Source: Pegoplata infirma
Lineage: Eukaryota; Arthropoda; Insecta; Diptera; Anthomyiidae
Length of the DNA: 64,000 nucleotides
NCBI GenBank assembly: GCA_963921195.1
Contig: OY992536.1
Span: 89,757,007-89,821,006 of the forward strand
Reading direction: 5' to 3'
Within the stretch, counting starts at the first letter, position 1; every line of letters begins with the position of its first letter. Below, piece after piece: positions 10,440 to 20,165 of the stretch. A program made the position numbers and the translations under genes. Below the pieces are notes generated by a model, which saw only the letters and a list, made by a program, of their open reading frames with translations, was not told the DNA's origin and did not search any database.

Positions 10440-11209
10440 GTTTTTAAGTGCATATTTTGATTTTTTTAGCGCATATTTTAAGCGCATATTTTCGATTTTT
10501 TAGTGCATGAAAATCTCATCCCTACTAATTATGATTCGAAAAAAAAATAGTATTAATAACTAGTTACATATATACTTATAGGTAACGAACAAATAATTTG
10601 GAATGAAAATTAAAAAAATAAAAAAAAAATTTAATTTAATTTTTAACCAAAATATTTGCAGTTAGCCAAAATGTGAAAATCTAGTTCTGAAATTTTTTTA
10701 TTTTATTATAATTACTTAGGTAAGCCATTATTGGCTGTAGGCAAAATCGCCCAAAGAAAAATCGCCCAAAAATTTTTATGAAAAATCGCCCAAATGCAAA
10801 ATCGCCCAAAAAGTATGAAAAATGACCCAAAAAGAAAAATACGAAACTTCGCCCAAAATTAACGAAAAAAAGCCCAAAAAAGAAATGAAAAATGGCCCAA
10901 AACAAAATAAAAAAAAAAATTTTTCTAACACATTTTTTCCAAAACACATACTTACAGAAAAGCTTTATTTTGCGGAGAGGGTGGGTCTGAGGCATGGAGT
11001 TTGTAATCCCTAAGCCCGGCTACGCAGAAGAACTTTAAGACGAAAACAAAAGCTTTTAAGATAAGACCTATTACGTGGTTATTATTTATTTTTATAGATC
11101 GTTGTTTTAAGAATACAGCCCGTAAAATGCATAAGTAATTGATGTAAAAGTTTTACGTGTGAAACTTAAATTTTAACGAAATAAAAAAAAATTGGAATTA
11201 GTACCGATC

Positions 11210-11309
11210 AAAGCGCCGCAGGCGAAAAATTTTACCAACAAATTTTAACAAAAAATCGCGCGATTTTTTGTTAAAATTTGTTGGTAAAATTTTTCGCCTG
11301 CGGCGCTTT
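11210..11309. repeat. Perfect 100-bp palindrome with no spacer
   Basis: Each 50-base arm is an exact reverse complement of the other, meeting between 11259 and 11260 at TCGC/GCGA. The outer part is GC-rich (AAAGCGCCGCAGGCGAAAAA) and the inner part AT-rich. No unpaired loop is left. It lies inside the GGCTGTAGGC-terminated element. Confidence 0.95.
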
Positions 11310-11344
11310 CATCGAAGTTGCATGCTGTTTTAAATTCATTACTT

Positions 11345-11435
11345 TTGATTTTCTACTGCGCTGCGATAGATTAATATATAGTGTGGTAATCTGCATGTAA
11401 GAGCAGGGGTTTTGGGTTCGATTCCCACCAGAACC
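11345..11435 (+). repeat. tRNA-like block
   Basis: The B-box-like GGTTCGATTCC lies in a 'tgggttcgattccca' stem-loop, preceded by CTGC/GCAG stem bases around an 8-base loop and by an A-box-like 'tagtgtggtaatct'. There is no acceptor-stem pairing, so it is a tRNA-derived relic (perhaps a SINE head), not a functional gene. Confidence 0.35.
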
Positions 11436-12182
11436 TTTCTATGTTAGCAACAACGGAACGGTTTTGCTTCAGCTTATTCTTGGTTAGTTAAATATATTAT
11501 TTATAAAAAAAACACGATATGCGTTTACTATTTCTACAAATAATAATATACTGATTTATTGTGACATACATATTTTAGTTTTGACATTTTAAGATTTTGA
11601 TAAAAAATAAAACCAAAATAAAATTGGGCAATTTTTCATATATAATTTTTGGGTAATTTTTCGTAATGAAAAATCACCCAATTTTTAATTGAGAAATTTT
11701 GCCCATAAACTATGAAAATTTGCCCAAAAATGTTGGGTAACTTTTCATATGAAATATGACCCAAATTTGTATGAAAAATTTTTGGGCGAATTTTCGTTTT
11801 CTTTTTTGGGTCATTTTTCTTTGGGCGATTTTGCCTACAGCCGCCATTATTAGTAAGTCATTATTATACATTTCAAAATAATGCTAAATGTAATTTTCTA
11901 TCATTACTAAGTAATTCGAATGGTAATGATGTGTCATTACCAAGTTTTTGCTGGGTACAAACTTCTAGCAAAAATTTCGCCCGATATTACTAGACGCGGT
12001 TTATTTGTAATAAACCAATTTCACTCAAATTTGGTATGTGAGTGTTTTCTACACTTATTAAAGATTTAACAAATGATAGACCCAATTGGTCCATGTTTGG
12101 ACTTGGTACCCATTTTCCGGGAATCACTGGTGTAGGGTATTATATGGTCGGTCTTGACCGACTATAATGTTCTTACTTGTTT

Positions 12183-12893
12183 TTTTGATTTTTTAAAATT
12201 AAAAAAAAAAAATTAAAAAATACATCGTATTTATTAATTTTGATGCGATGAAAAAAATTAAAATCGATCGAACGGTTTTTGAGACATCGCTATGTGGAAT
12301 TTGGAAAAAATGGCGGTTTTTTCCTACGTTCAAGAAATTTAAAAAAAATCAAAATTTCTTTCGCTTGAACCTTTAATAAAGCGTATAACAACCTTTCACT
12401 TAAACTTAATTTGAACCCAATCAAATGTTTTCAAAAAATTTTCAATTTTTGAAATATATCCACCAAAATTTTGAATTTTTTAAAATTAAAAAAATAAAAT
12501 ATCTTACAGTTCATCAGTTTTATTAATTTTGAAAAAATTTCTGAAATCGGTGTTCGAGTTATTGCCATTTAAAATTTGCCAAAAAATTTTCAAAAATTAC
12601 GGTATTTTTCTAGTTAAAAAAATGTTTGTAAAAAAAATATCAAAATTTTTTTCATTAACTATTTAATAGAGCTTGAGACAAACTTTAATTTTAACTTAAT
12701 TTTTAGCCAAATGAGACCATTTTAATCCAAAAGCGCCCTTTGATCAAAGTTTTGAGTTAAAATGAAATTTTTCTAAAAAAAACAATCTTCTTAAATAAAA
12801 AAAAAATGGTCTCATGTAGGCCTTTTTTAAAAAAGGGATATTACATAAACTATTTTTTTAAAAACGTCACTTTCAACGAAAAGGCATTATGAC
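12183..12893 (+). repeat. P-family dispersed repeat
   Basis: Contains 'cgatcgaacggtttttgaga', 'ggcggttttttcctacgttc' and 'cttaaacttaatttgaaccc'. The same order recurs at 37620-38400 and, reversed, at 44735-45950. It follows a DINE tail directly. It is cut by the hAT element at 12894 and seems to continue at 13801. No termini or coding region could be defined. Confidence 0.55.
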
Positions 12894-13792
12894 TAGGGTG
12901 ACCATTTTTTTCTCGAACTCAAATCAGTACGCCTACTTTTTTATAATTTGTTTCTCTAAAGACTCCCTAAAAGCTCATATGGAAAGAAAAATTATGACGA
13001 ATATTTTAACACTCAAAAAGCATTGGTTTAATTAACAGAATTATTGTATATTTTGTATTTCAGTAAAAACAACTGTTAAAAACAACTGACATGAACAGTT
13101 GTAGTAATTTTTCAGAAAATGAAGCTCATCACAGACAACATTTTTGAATGGCATTACGAAGAATTAGTTCTTTTGAGAATCACCCCGATTCTAAGGACTT
13201 TTTTTCTCAAGTTTTGAGATCTCTCTCTCTCTTCCTTTTAAAAAAACTCCCAAATCATGAGCAAGTATTTTTTAAAAAACTTTTTTCCGATAGGAGAAAC
13301 CTCAGATTTTGTGTCCATTTTTTCGGAATAAAACCCCGAAAATACCGATGACTTTACCTCATCCCAACACCTTATTTTTATTTGGACTCATCCAATTACA
13401 ATTTCTTCCTAAAAATATAGAAAATCTATCATCATGAACTTTTACCTATAAAAACCCACTCAGATTCTGTGCGCTTTTTCTTATACAGATTAATTTACGT
13501 TACGAAATTTTTTTTTCGGACTCACAAGCTCTAAGATTCCTAGACATTTTTAATAGAAAGTATTTCAGACTTAGCTTTTATAAAACTTCTCTAATAAATT
13601 ATTTGATGGAAATAATAGGTTTGGTGTAGAATTTTTTAATAAAATAATTTTTTATGTGGAACTGTCTTAAATTCAGTACAATCAGTACATATTTTAAAAA
13701 GTCAGAACAAATCAGTAAAAGGTATTTTTATCAGTACACGTGACTAAAAATCAGTACATGTAGTGATCAAATCAGTACGAATGGTCAGCCTA
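12894..13792. mobile_element. hAT-like non-autonomous element TAGGGTGACCAT
   Basis: Terminal repeats TAGGGTGACCAT and ATGGTCAGCCTA are flanked by an exact 8-bp duplication, ATTATGAC (12886-12893 and 13793-13800). The 'aatcagtac' word recurs near both ends. The interior shows no transposase frame; the 67-residue frame at 13148 is not recognisable. Confidence 0.8.
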
Positions 13793-13800
13793 ATTATGAC

Positions 13801-15178
13801 ACCATTCTAAGAAAACTTTGCAATATCGTCCTTTTTCAAGAAACATAATTTTTTGAGAACTTTTTCTTAGAAATAAAAATTAATAATGCTTCCTAAAAAG
13901 TGTTAAATTCTGAGTCTTTTTCAAATAAATCTCAAAAATCTCTATTTCTTAAAGAATCTCCCCCTCCTGCTATTTAAGTATTCCACAGTTCGTGCACATT
14001 TTAAATTTTTAAACTTTATGCAACCACAATAAATATTTATTTTTAGTTTAGTTTGTTAAGGAGTAAGAGCGTGTATATAAAATGTGTGCCTGGTAAATTC
14101 TCTTAGCAACAAGTGGTTTTTAACCTAAAACAAAAGTGGTTCCTTTTAATGGTAATTTCCTTAAATCCTGTTTTATATGCGGTTGTTATGGCATACCATT
14201 GTTTGGCGTATATACTTTCAACTACTACTTAAAATGTTATCTGAGCCATACATTTTATATTCCCCACCATTTCTGCTAATTGACAGCAATTTTAATTGCT
14301 TTATTGGGTGTAAAACGCCATCAGAAAGCAAAAAAAAAAGAGGTGTGTATGGTATACACATTTAAATTATAAAATTATAATTGCTAATAAGGAATTATTA
14401 CTTTGTTAAATGTATTGTCAGGCGTTTAATTTTTTTTTTTTTTTTTTTTGAAAGGACAAATTTTAAACACAAGTGGTTTATAAATGGAAGTTTTAGTTCT
14501 ACAAAGTATGTGTAGGATTTGTTTAATAGAAAAAATTATAAAATTCTTAAAATAAAACATTTAAAAAATAAAAAGAGAAAATTTAAGCTGAACAAATAGT
14601 TTATAAATACAACTCTTTTATTCTCAAAAGGATTTGTTTAAGTCAAAAATTACAAAAATTCCAAAAATAAAAAATTTATAAAAGAAAAACTTATACTTTT
14701 ATAAATAAAATTCTAGAGTATGTATTTAGAAAGGTTTATTTGCGTGACCCTAAACCTAAAGGCATATAACAGAAATTGTTTATATTTGTTTAAATATTGA
14801 TAAATTGGAACTTTTTTCTAACAAATTTTCTTTGATTAAAACTTTCGTTTCTTCTCATAGACTTCCAAATATTTATATAAAAAAAACGGTAACACATAAT
14901 AAATATTTCTTTTGCAAATTCTAATGTTTATTATTAAAACAAATAAATATGTATGAAACGAAACACCCAAAGCGTGTGGTAATGTAAGCAAAAATAAAAA
15001 AATCACATTAAATAAATTGAATACAAAACAAGAAAAATTTTATATTCGGCAATGTAGAATAAAATATCCATTACACAAGTCTACAGTTTTATTTATTATT
15101 TTCTGGATATTTTAAAATTCTTTTTAATTTTCCAAAAAAAATGTATATCCGCTTGATGTTTTTCATAATAGTTAAATA
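13801..15178. other. Gene-free intron sequence
   Basis: After about 150 bp that may be the right part of the P-family repeat, only AT-rich sequence is seen. It includes a poly-T run near 14428-14449 and the palindromic 'gtgtatggtatacac' near 14343. No exon-like frame flanked by splice signals was found. Confidence 0.5.
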
Positions 15179-16054
15179 ACACCGCTCAACACTCATTTTC
15201 CGGTTTGAATTCTGATGATCAATTTTAGTAGACTTTGATCTCCTGATTCCAAATATGTTCTCCAAATTTTCTCATCACGTCCAGATTTTTAGTTATTCAC
15301 GGTTGAAAATTCGAAGAATAACGATTTATGCATTATTTGAATGCCTGCACAGCAGCCATTCAGTGGAATACAAATCTGGTATTAAGTGCAAAAGTATAAT
15401 TTGTCTATGGTCTCCAACATAGAACACAATTTTTTTCAAATTATTGCGTTTGGTTGAGCTTTACTTGCGTTTTAAAATGATACTGTTAAAATTACCATTT
15501 TTGTAAAAAGGTAAGGTATGATACCTTAGTTTTTTTTTGATATTTTTTCGAGAAAAACTAAAAAATTAAATATTTTACAAATTTAAGTTTTCTGTGTTAT
15601 TTTTTGTATAAACGGGAAGATGGGTTTAAAAGTCTATAACAAAGAATGAACTTTTGCCTAAATTTTGAGCTCATCACAGTAAAGATTGATCATCTGGTTT
15701 TTGTTTTAGAGCCTTTTAAAAATGGTGCTTTCCCTAATATTTTTCAGTGTTTTTTTTAAATACATGTTTGGCAAATAATAGTGCAACAACTTTAAATTTT
15801 TTGATCATATATTTGAGATCATGTTCAATTCTACTCTAACGCTTTATACCAGATTTTTATTCCACCCAGTGGCTGCTGTGCAAGCTTTCAAAAAAGGCAA
15901 AAATCGCATTTTTTCGCATTTTCAACAGCGAATAATTAAAATTCTAATTCTAAAAATTTGAAGCACAGATTTGGAATCAACGAGTCAAAATCTTTTAAAA
16001 TTTTATATGCAACTTGAAACCGGAGCCAAAAACCTTCGATTTGTTGAGCGGTGT
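15179..16054. mobile_element. Foldback element with ACACCGCTCAAC ends
   Basis: Outer termini ACACCGCTCAAC and GTTGAGCGGTGT. A second, inner inverted pair ('cacagcagccattcagtggaa' at 15350 against 'ttccacccagtggctgctgtg' at 15860) shows that much of the 876 bp is one long imperfect inverted repeat around a unique centre. No coding region. Confidence 0.65.
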
Positions 16055-16082
16055 AATTTTTTATACTGAGAAAAATTACTCC

Positions 16083-17470
16083 AGCTCTAGGTCGCGTTTT
16101 TTTACTAATTATTACGATAATATTTTCAATGTAACAATTTTCAAAAAGCTAGTTTTAAAGGTGTTTGTTTTAAATTGATTGGTTTGGTCATTTTGCAAGA
16201 CTCACTCGACACGTTTTTCGGAATTTGTCAAATTCCATTGTCAAGAGTATTTAGCAAATCGACAATCGTTAGTAGCAAAACATAAAGTCTTATATTTGTA
16301 TGTAAATAGACACAATGAGAATTTTTGTACTAAATTCACAACATTATACAGCTCTTAATTAAAAACGTTTTAAATTTCGAGCTGTATAATGTTGTGAATT
16401 TATTACACAAATTCTCATTTTGTCTATTTACATACGAAAATAAATCTTAATGTTTTGAAACTAACAATTGTCAATTTTCTAAATACTCTTGACAATGGCA
16501 TTTGACAAATTCCGAAACACGTGTCGAGTAAGTCTTGGAAAATGCCCATTCCAATAAATTTCAAACAAACAAACTTTATAAATAGTTTCTTGAATATTGT
16601 TACTTTGACAATATTATCGTACACTCAAAAAATTATGTCATTAACTTTTTGTAGTTTATTTAAAAAGTATTACGTTTTGTCGTTTTTTTAAAGAAAAATA
16701 TTTGTTCAGTTTTTTAGAATGACTATTTCTGTTCTTTGTTTCAAAAATAACAATATAAAAAATAAAGACTTTCATTAGCATTAAATTTTTTAAGTCATTT
16801 ATTTTTGTTCTGTAAGTAAAAATAAGTGATTCTTCTTTAATTTTTAATGATTTGTTTACGTTATTTTTTTTTTTTTTAATTGTTGGCATTTTTTTTAAAG
16901 AGGTCATTAGTTTTTATCTACTTGTGTTTTTTTTTTTTTTTGTAGACAAAAAATTCAAAAAAAATAATTTTAGAAATATAAAAACATGTTTGTATCAAGT
17001 GACTTTGGCACGATAAGTAGAGTGTCTGGCCAGAATGTAGTTGATTGCGGGATCGATTTCTCAAAAATTTTATAAAAAAAAAAATTTAAATAAAATTCAG
17101 TAGAAAAATTGTAAAAATAACCTACGAAATCATTAATTTTTAATGTTTTCGTATGTAATTTTTTTTTGTATTTGTTGGTAAAAATAACACAACAATCATT
17201 AATTTTTAATGTTTTTGTTGGTTATTTTTTTCGAATTTGTTGGTAAAAAAAAATTAAAGAGACCTTATTTTTTAATGTTCAATGTTATTTATTTTAGAAA
17301 ATTTTATTAACAGTAAAAAATAAATGTTGATGTTTGTTAAAACAAATGAATAATTACTGGGATGGTTTTCAAATGTTTTATCACTTGTTTCAAATATGTT
17401 TTTCATTTGTTTTTGCCTACAAAATATTTTGAGTGTAATAATTAGTAAAAAAAACGTGACCTCGAGCTGC
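16083..17470. repeat. CTCGAGG-ended repeats in a large inverted pair
   Basis: The left arm (about 16083-16345) and right arm (16380-16621 plus 17436-17470) are inverted copies. Shared blocks are 'gagctgtataatgttgtgaat', 'ccgaaacacgtgtcgagtaag' and a terminal 'acgtgacctcgagctg'. The centre is near 16362. Single diverged copies occur at 20065, 26140, 27430 and 31000. The right arm alone carries the MITE at 16622. Confidence 0.7.
16622..17435 (+). mobile_element. CACTCAAAA MITE (G family), copy 1
   Basis: 814 bp, ends CACTCAAAAAATTATGTCAT and TACAAAATATTTTGAGTG, flanked by TA on both sides. The opposite arm of the surrounding inverted repeat still has the empty site ('attatcgtaataattag'), proving a TA target duplication. 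This is as in the Tc1/mariner/pogo group. A tRNA-like module lies near 17000-17072. Confidence 0.88.
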
Positions 17471-17598
17471 TGTAATCTTTCTCAATAGAATTTATAGTTC
17501 GCATAATAAATAATTTATATTAATTAAAAAATTAAAACAGAATTTAAAATAAAACTACCCAGGCAGAAAAATACGAACGGAAGAGCGCTGGCAAAGTA

Positions 17599-17995
17599 CA
17601 CTAAGGAAATTATGTCATTAACTGTTTGTAGGTTATTTTAAAAAGTAATCAGTAAAGTTATTTTAAAAGAAAAATCATTAATTTTATTAAGGACTTCTTA
17701 TTTTCTACTGTTTCTGTAGTTTAAAAAAAATAATTTACTGTATTAAAAACGAATTTTCTGTTACATTTCATTTCGGCAGTAAAAAATTTCTTCTATAGTT
17801 TTACTGTTTTTCAATACAAAATAACTGAATATTCACTAGTTTTTTAATGTTTTGGTTAGTCATTAAATTAACATTTAAAATTGACTGTAATATGTTTTTA
17901 TTTTAAATGAAGAAACAGTGGAATGGTTTTTAAATAAAATTTCATTTGTTTTAAGTGAATATTCACTGGAATTTACCTACATAATTTTTTGAGTG
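17599..17995 (+). mobile_element. CACTCAAAA MITE (G family), short copy 2
   Basis: 397 bp, ends CACTAAGGAAATTATGTCAT and ATAATTTTTTGAGTG, flanked by TA. It lacks the central tRNA-like module of the 810-bp copies, so it is an internally deleted form. It is nested in the CCCAGGCAG element. Confidence 0.75.
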
Positions 17996-18434
17996 TACCT
18001 TTTATGGTCGCTTGTGTGCATCACTTGTGGGAAAGCATCACAGTTTAGTACTCTTCCAGCATCCAAAATGATAACAACGGTAAACTGTATGCCGTTGCTA
18101 TTTTAAAGCGCTTTAAAAACAAAAAATATGGTACTATTATAGCACTTTTAGAACAAAAAAATGGGACGTATCTAAATTGTATACATAACTCCGTAAGACA
18201 CAACTTTTTTGTGTGTTTATTTTAATAAAGAAATTTATTAAATTAGGATAAAAAAATTATTGACTCGTTTATTAGGATAACAAAATTTTGAACAAACTTT
18301 GAACAATTTTCTAAGTCCCGGAAAAAAATTGTTTGCTGTTTTCTTTGCGTTTTGGAATAAAAAATTAACAAAATATGCTTTTAGGAAAAAATTTGGAAAA
18401 ATCCCGAAAAAAAAGTGGTGTATTGAACCGAAAC

Positions 18435-18500
18435 GGGTATGTATCCGGAGTTAAAGGGTGATGTATCAGGAGTTTAAGACTGATGTATCCGGAGTTTAAG
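18435..18500. repeat. Three short direct repeats
   Basis: 'tgtatccggagtt', 'tgtatcaggagttt' and 'tgtatccggagttt' at about 26-bp spacing, separated by 'aaagggtga' or 'aagactga'. A small tandem duplication inside the CCCAGGCAG element. Confidence 0.6.
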
Positions 18501-19071
18501 ACACTTCCTCACGAAAGAAACAGGTGTTTTTATATAAAAAGTGTCAAGTTTGTAATAAATATGTAGGTCATTGTGTATAAGTTACATATCATGAGGACCG
18601 GCCACTTATCCTGCAGGGAAATAAAAAATATTCCAGTTGTTATAAAAATTAATAAATTTTAATAAAAAATGTATTCTTTGAACGGATTTAAATAGAAAAA
18701 CATTGGCAAAGCGCTTGCAAAGCACTTTTTCGAATTTATAATACCTTCTACACAAAAAATAAAGTGCTTTTCCGAGACTTTTTCTTTGGAACGATTTGCA
18801 GTTTCTGCCTGGGTAGTTAGTTAAAATTTTCTTTATATACTCTAAATTATTCTTGATTTTTTCTAAATTTTTCTTATTTTTCGGAAGTTTTTGGAACTTT
18901 TAGTATTTTTTTGGAACTTTTATGATTTTTCCTTAATTTTATTGTTATTTTTAAAATCCCTGATTCTAAATTTTCTTAATTTTTTTCTGAAATTTTCTGA
19001 ATTTTTCTTAATTTTTCTAATTTTTTAATTAAAAAAAATTGTTTTATTCGATCTTTAAAATACTTTTAGAG

Positions 19072-19921
19072 CAGCGGTTACCAACCTATGGTACGCGTAC
19101 CACTAGGGGGTACGCGAAACTGTCCGCGGGGGTACTCAAAATTTTAGTAATAGATTAACCTTTCAATACTGGTTCCGCATCTGTCATCCAGTTTTCCATA
19201 ACGTCCGGTTTTTAAGAAAGTAAAGGTAAAAATTCACAAAGAATGTATTTTTGTGCAATTTAGAAAGCATGTTTTGCGATATTTTTTTATATTATTTTGA
19301 TATCCGACCACTTGTTTTCGATTAATCTTTCGATGCTGATTCCGAATATGGTTCACAAATTTTTCTATGATGTCAGGTTTTTGAGAAAATGTATGTCAAA
19401 GTTCTCAAAAAAAGTGTTTTTGGTCATTTTTGAGACGGGTTGTGATAGAGTGGAAATTTTGGTACCACTTGGTTAAGCTCCTAAATGAAATTTCATTGTA
19501 TATACGAGGGTGTTTCATTCGGAAAGTCACGGAATTATTGATCTGCCCTCGTATTAAAAAAAAAATTAACACAAATTAAAAAAGTTATATTTCCGACCCC
19601 TGTGATGGGTTTTTGGAACTTTTGTTAAATGAGTTAAAAAAAACGTTCGTTGTTTTAATTTTTGATGTAGAAACTATGATGCTCTGCAGAAAAATCAGCT
19701 TCAGATGCATTGAACCACCCCAAGGAGCAAAAATTTTTCCAGAAAAATATAACACCATTGTTTTGATCTCCCCTAAATCCTTCAAAAAAATGACAATACC
19801 CTCAGATCAAAAATTTCAAAATGAACTCTAATTTTTATATAAGAAAAAACTCGTTAGGGGGTACGCGGCTAATAAAATATGAAATTAGGAGTACGCGAGC
19901 CAAAAAGGTTGGTAACCGCTG
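19072..19921. mobile_element. hAT-like element CAGCGGTTACCAACC
   Basis: Termini CAGCGGTTACCAACC and GGTTGGTAACCGCTG, each followed inward by 'gggggtacgcg'-type sequence. The pattern resembles hAT elements starting CAGNGGTTCTCAACC with GTACGCG subtermini. An exact 8-bp duplication, TTTTAGAG, lies at 19064-19071 and 19922-19929. It is 850 bp with no transposase. The two opposed frames of about 70 residues near 19600-19830 are not recognisable. Confidence 0.9.
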
Positions 19922-20064
19922 TTTTAGAGGATTTGTTCTGGCTCGAGGTAATTTTTTATAATTCTTAAAGAATGTAGAGTTTAATATGTATTAATATTTT
20001 TAAACATTAACGATTTGTAATTTAAATTTCCTTTGCTACTTGTAGTATAGGGGTTTTATATTTG

Positions 20065-20165
20065 CTAAATAGTCTTGAGACTGGAATATGACAAATTTCG
20101 AAACACGTGTTGACTAACAATAAGTCTTGCAAAAATGACCAACATAAATAAATTTAAAACTGTAA
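20065..20165 (+). repeat. Fragment of the CTCGAGG-ended repeat
   Basis: Contains 'aatagtcttgagactgg', 'cgaaacacgtgttgact' and 'aaaaatgaccaacataaata', matching 27480-27590 and the inverted pair at 16083-17470. A 'ggctcgaggtaatttttt' end lies upstream at 19940. Confidence 0.6.

Larger units (their letters stand above)
9063..10524 (-). mobile_element. hAT-like element TAGGGATGAGATTT with GCATATTTTTGCATA body
   Basis: Terminal repeats TAGGGATGAGATTTCCATG and its complement are flanked by an exact 8-bp duplication, CTAATTAT (9055-9062 and 10525-10532). This is the hAT superfamily hallmark. The interior repeats 'gcatatttttgcatattttg'. A second copy in the other orientation, with its own 8-bp duplication, is at 42134-42706. 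This one is split by the element at 9562-10439. Confidence 0.82.
10733..11842. mobile_element. GGCTGTAGGC-terminated element with long AAATCGCCCAAA repeats
   Basis: Terminal inverted repeats GGCTGTAGGCAAAATCGCCC and complement extend into about 80 bp of degenerate 'aaaatcgcccaaaa' words at each end. The flanks share GCCATTATT (10724-10732 and 11843-11851). A 9-bp duplication with long repetitive termini suggests a MULE-like element; an 8-bp reading would suggest hAT. It contains a 100-bp palindrome and a tRNA-like block. Confidence 0.65.
8994..11955. mobile_element. CCCAGCAAAAACTT-terminated element
   Basis: Terminal inverted repeats are CCCAGCAAAAACTTGCATTA on the left and the complement of CCCAGCAAAAACTTGGTAAT on the right, with TA on both sides. 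It sits inside the DINE-like element, between 'ccatacaaacc' and 'acaaacttctag'. Its own sequence is short (8994-9062, part of 10533-10732, 11852-11955) because two further elements are inserted in it. A 232-bp copy with the same ends is at 55512-55743. Confidence 0.75.
8590..12182 (+). mobile_element. DINE-like element, subfamily B, expanded by nested insertions
   Basis: The head at 8590-8640 has the hairpin 'ccactctgtgg' inside a TATAACC...GGGTATA pair, then 'gcgatgtccttccgtc' and a (GTCY)n tract at 8731-8760. The tail at 11960-12182 has 'tttcgcccgatatt', the hairpin 'ggtcggtcttgaccgac' and TTCTTACTTGTTTTT. The copy at 55085-56275 has the same order in 1.2 kb. The extra length here is the insertion at 8994-11955 and everything nested in it. 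Confidence 0.75.
17558..18813. mobile_element. CCCAGGCAGAAA-terminated element
   Basis: Terminal repeats CCCAGGCAGAAA and TTTCTGCCTGGG with TA on each side. It is interrupted by a G-family MITE at 17599-17995, so its own length is about 860 bp. The word 'ggcaaagcgct' recurs near both ends (17589 and 18702). A triplicated 'gtatccggagtttaag' motif lies inside. No long open frame. Confidence 0.7.
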
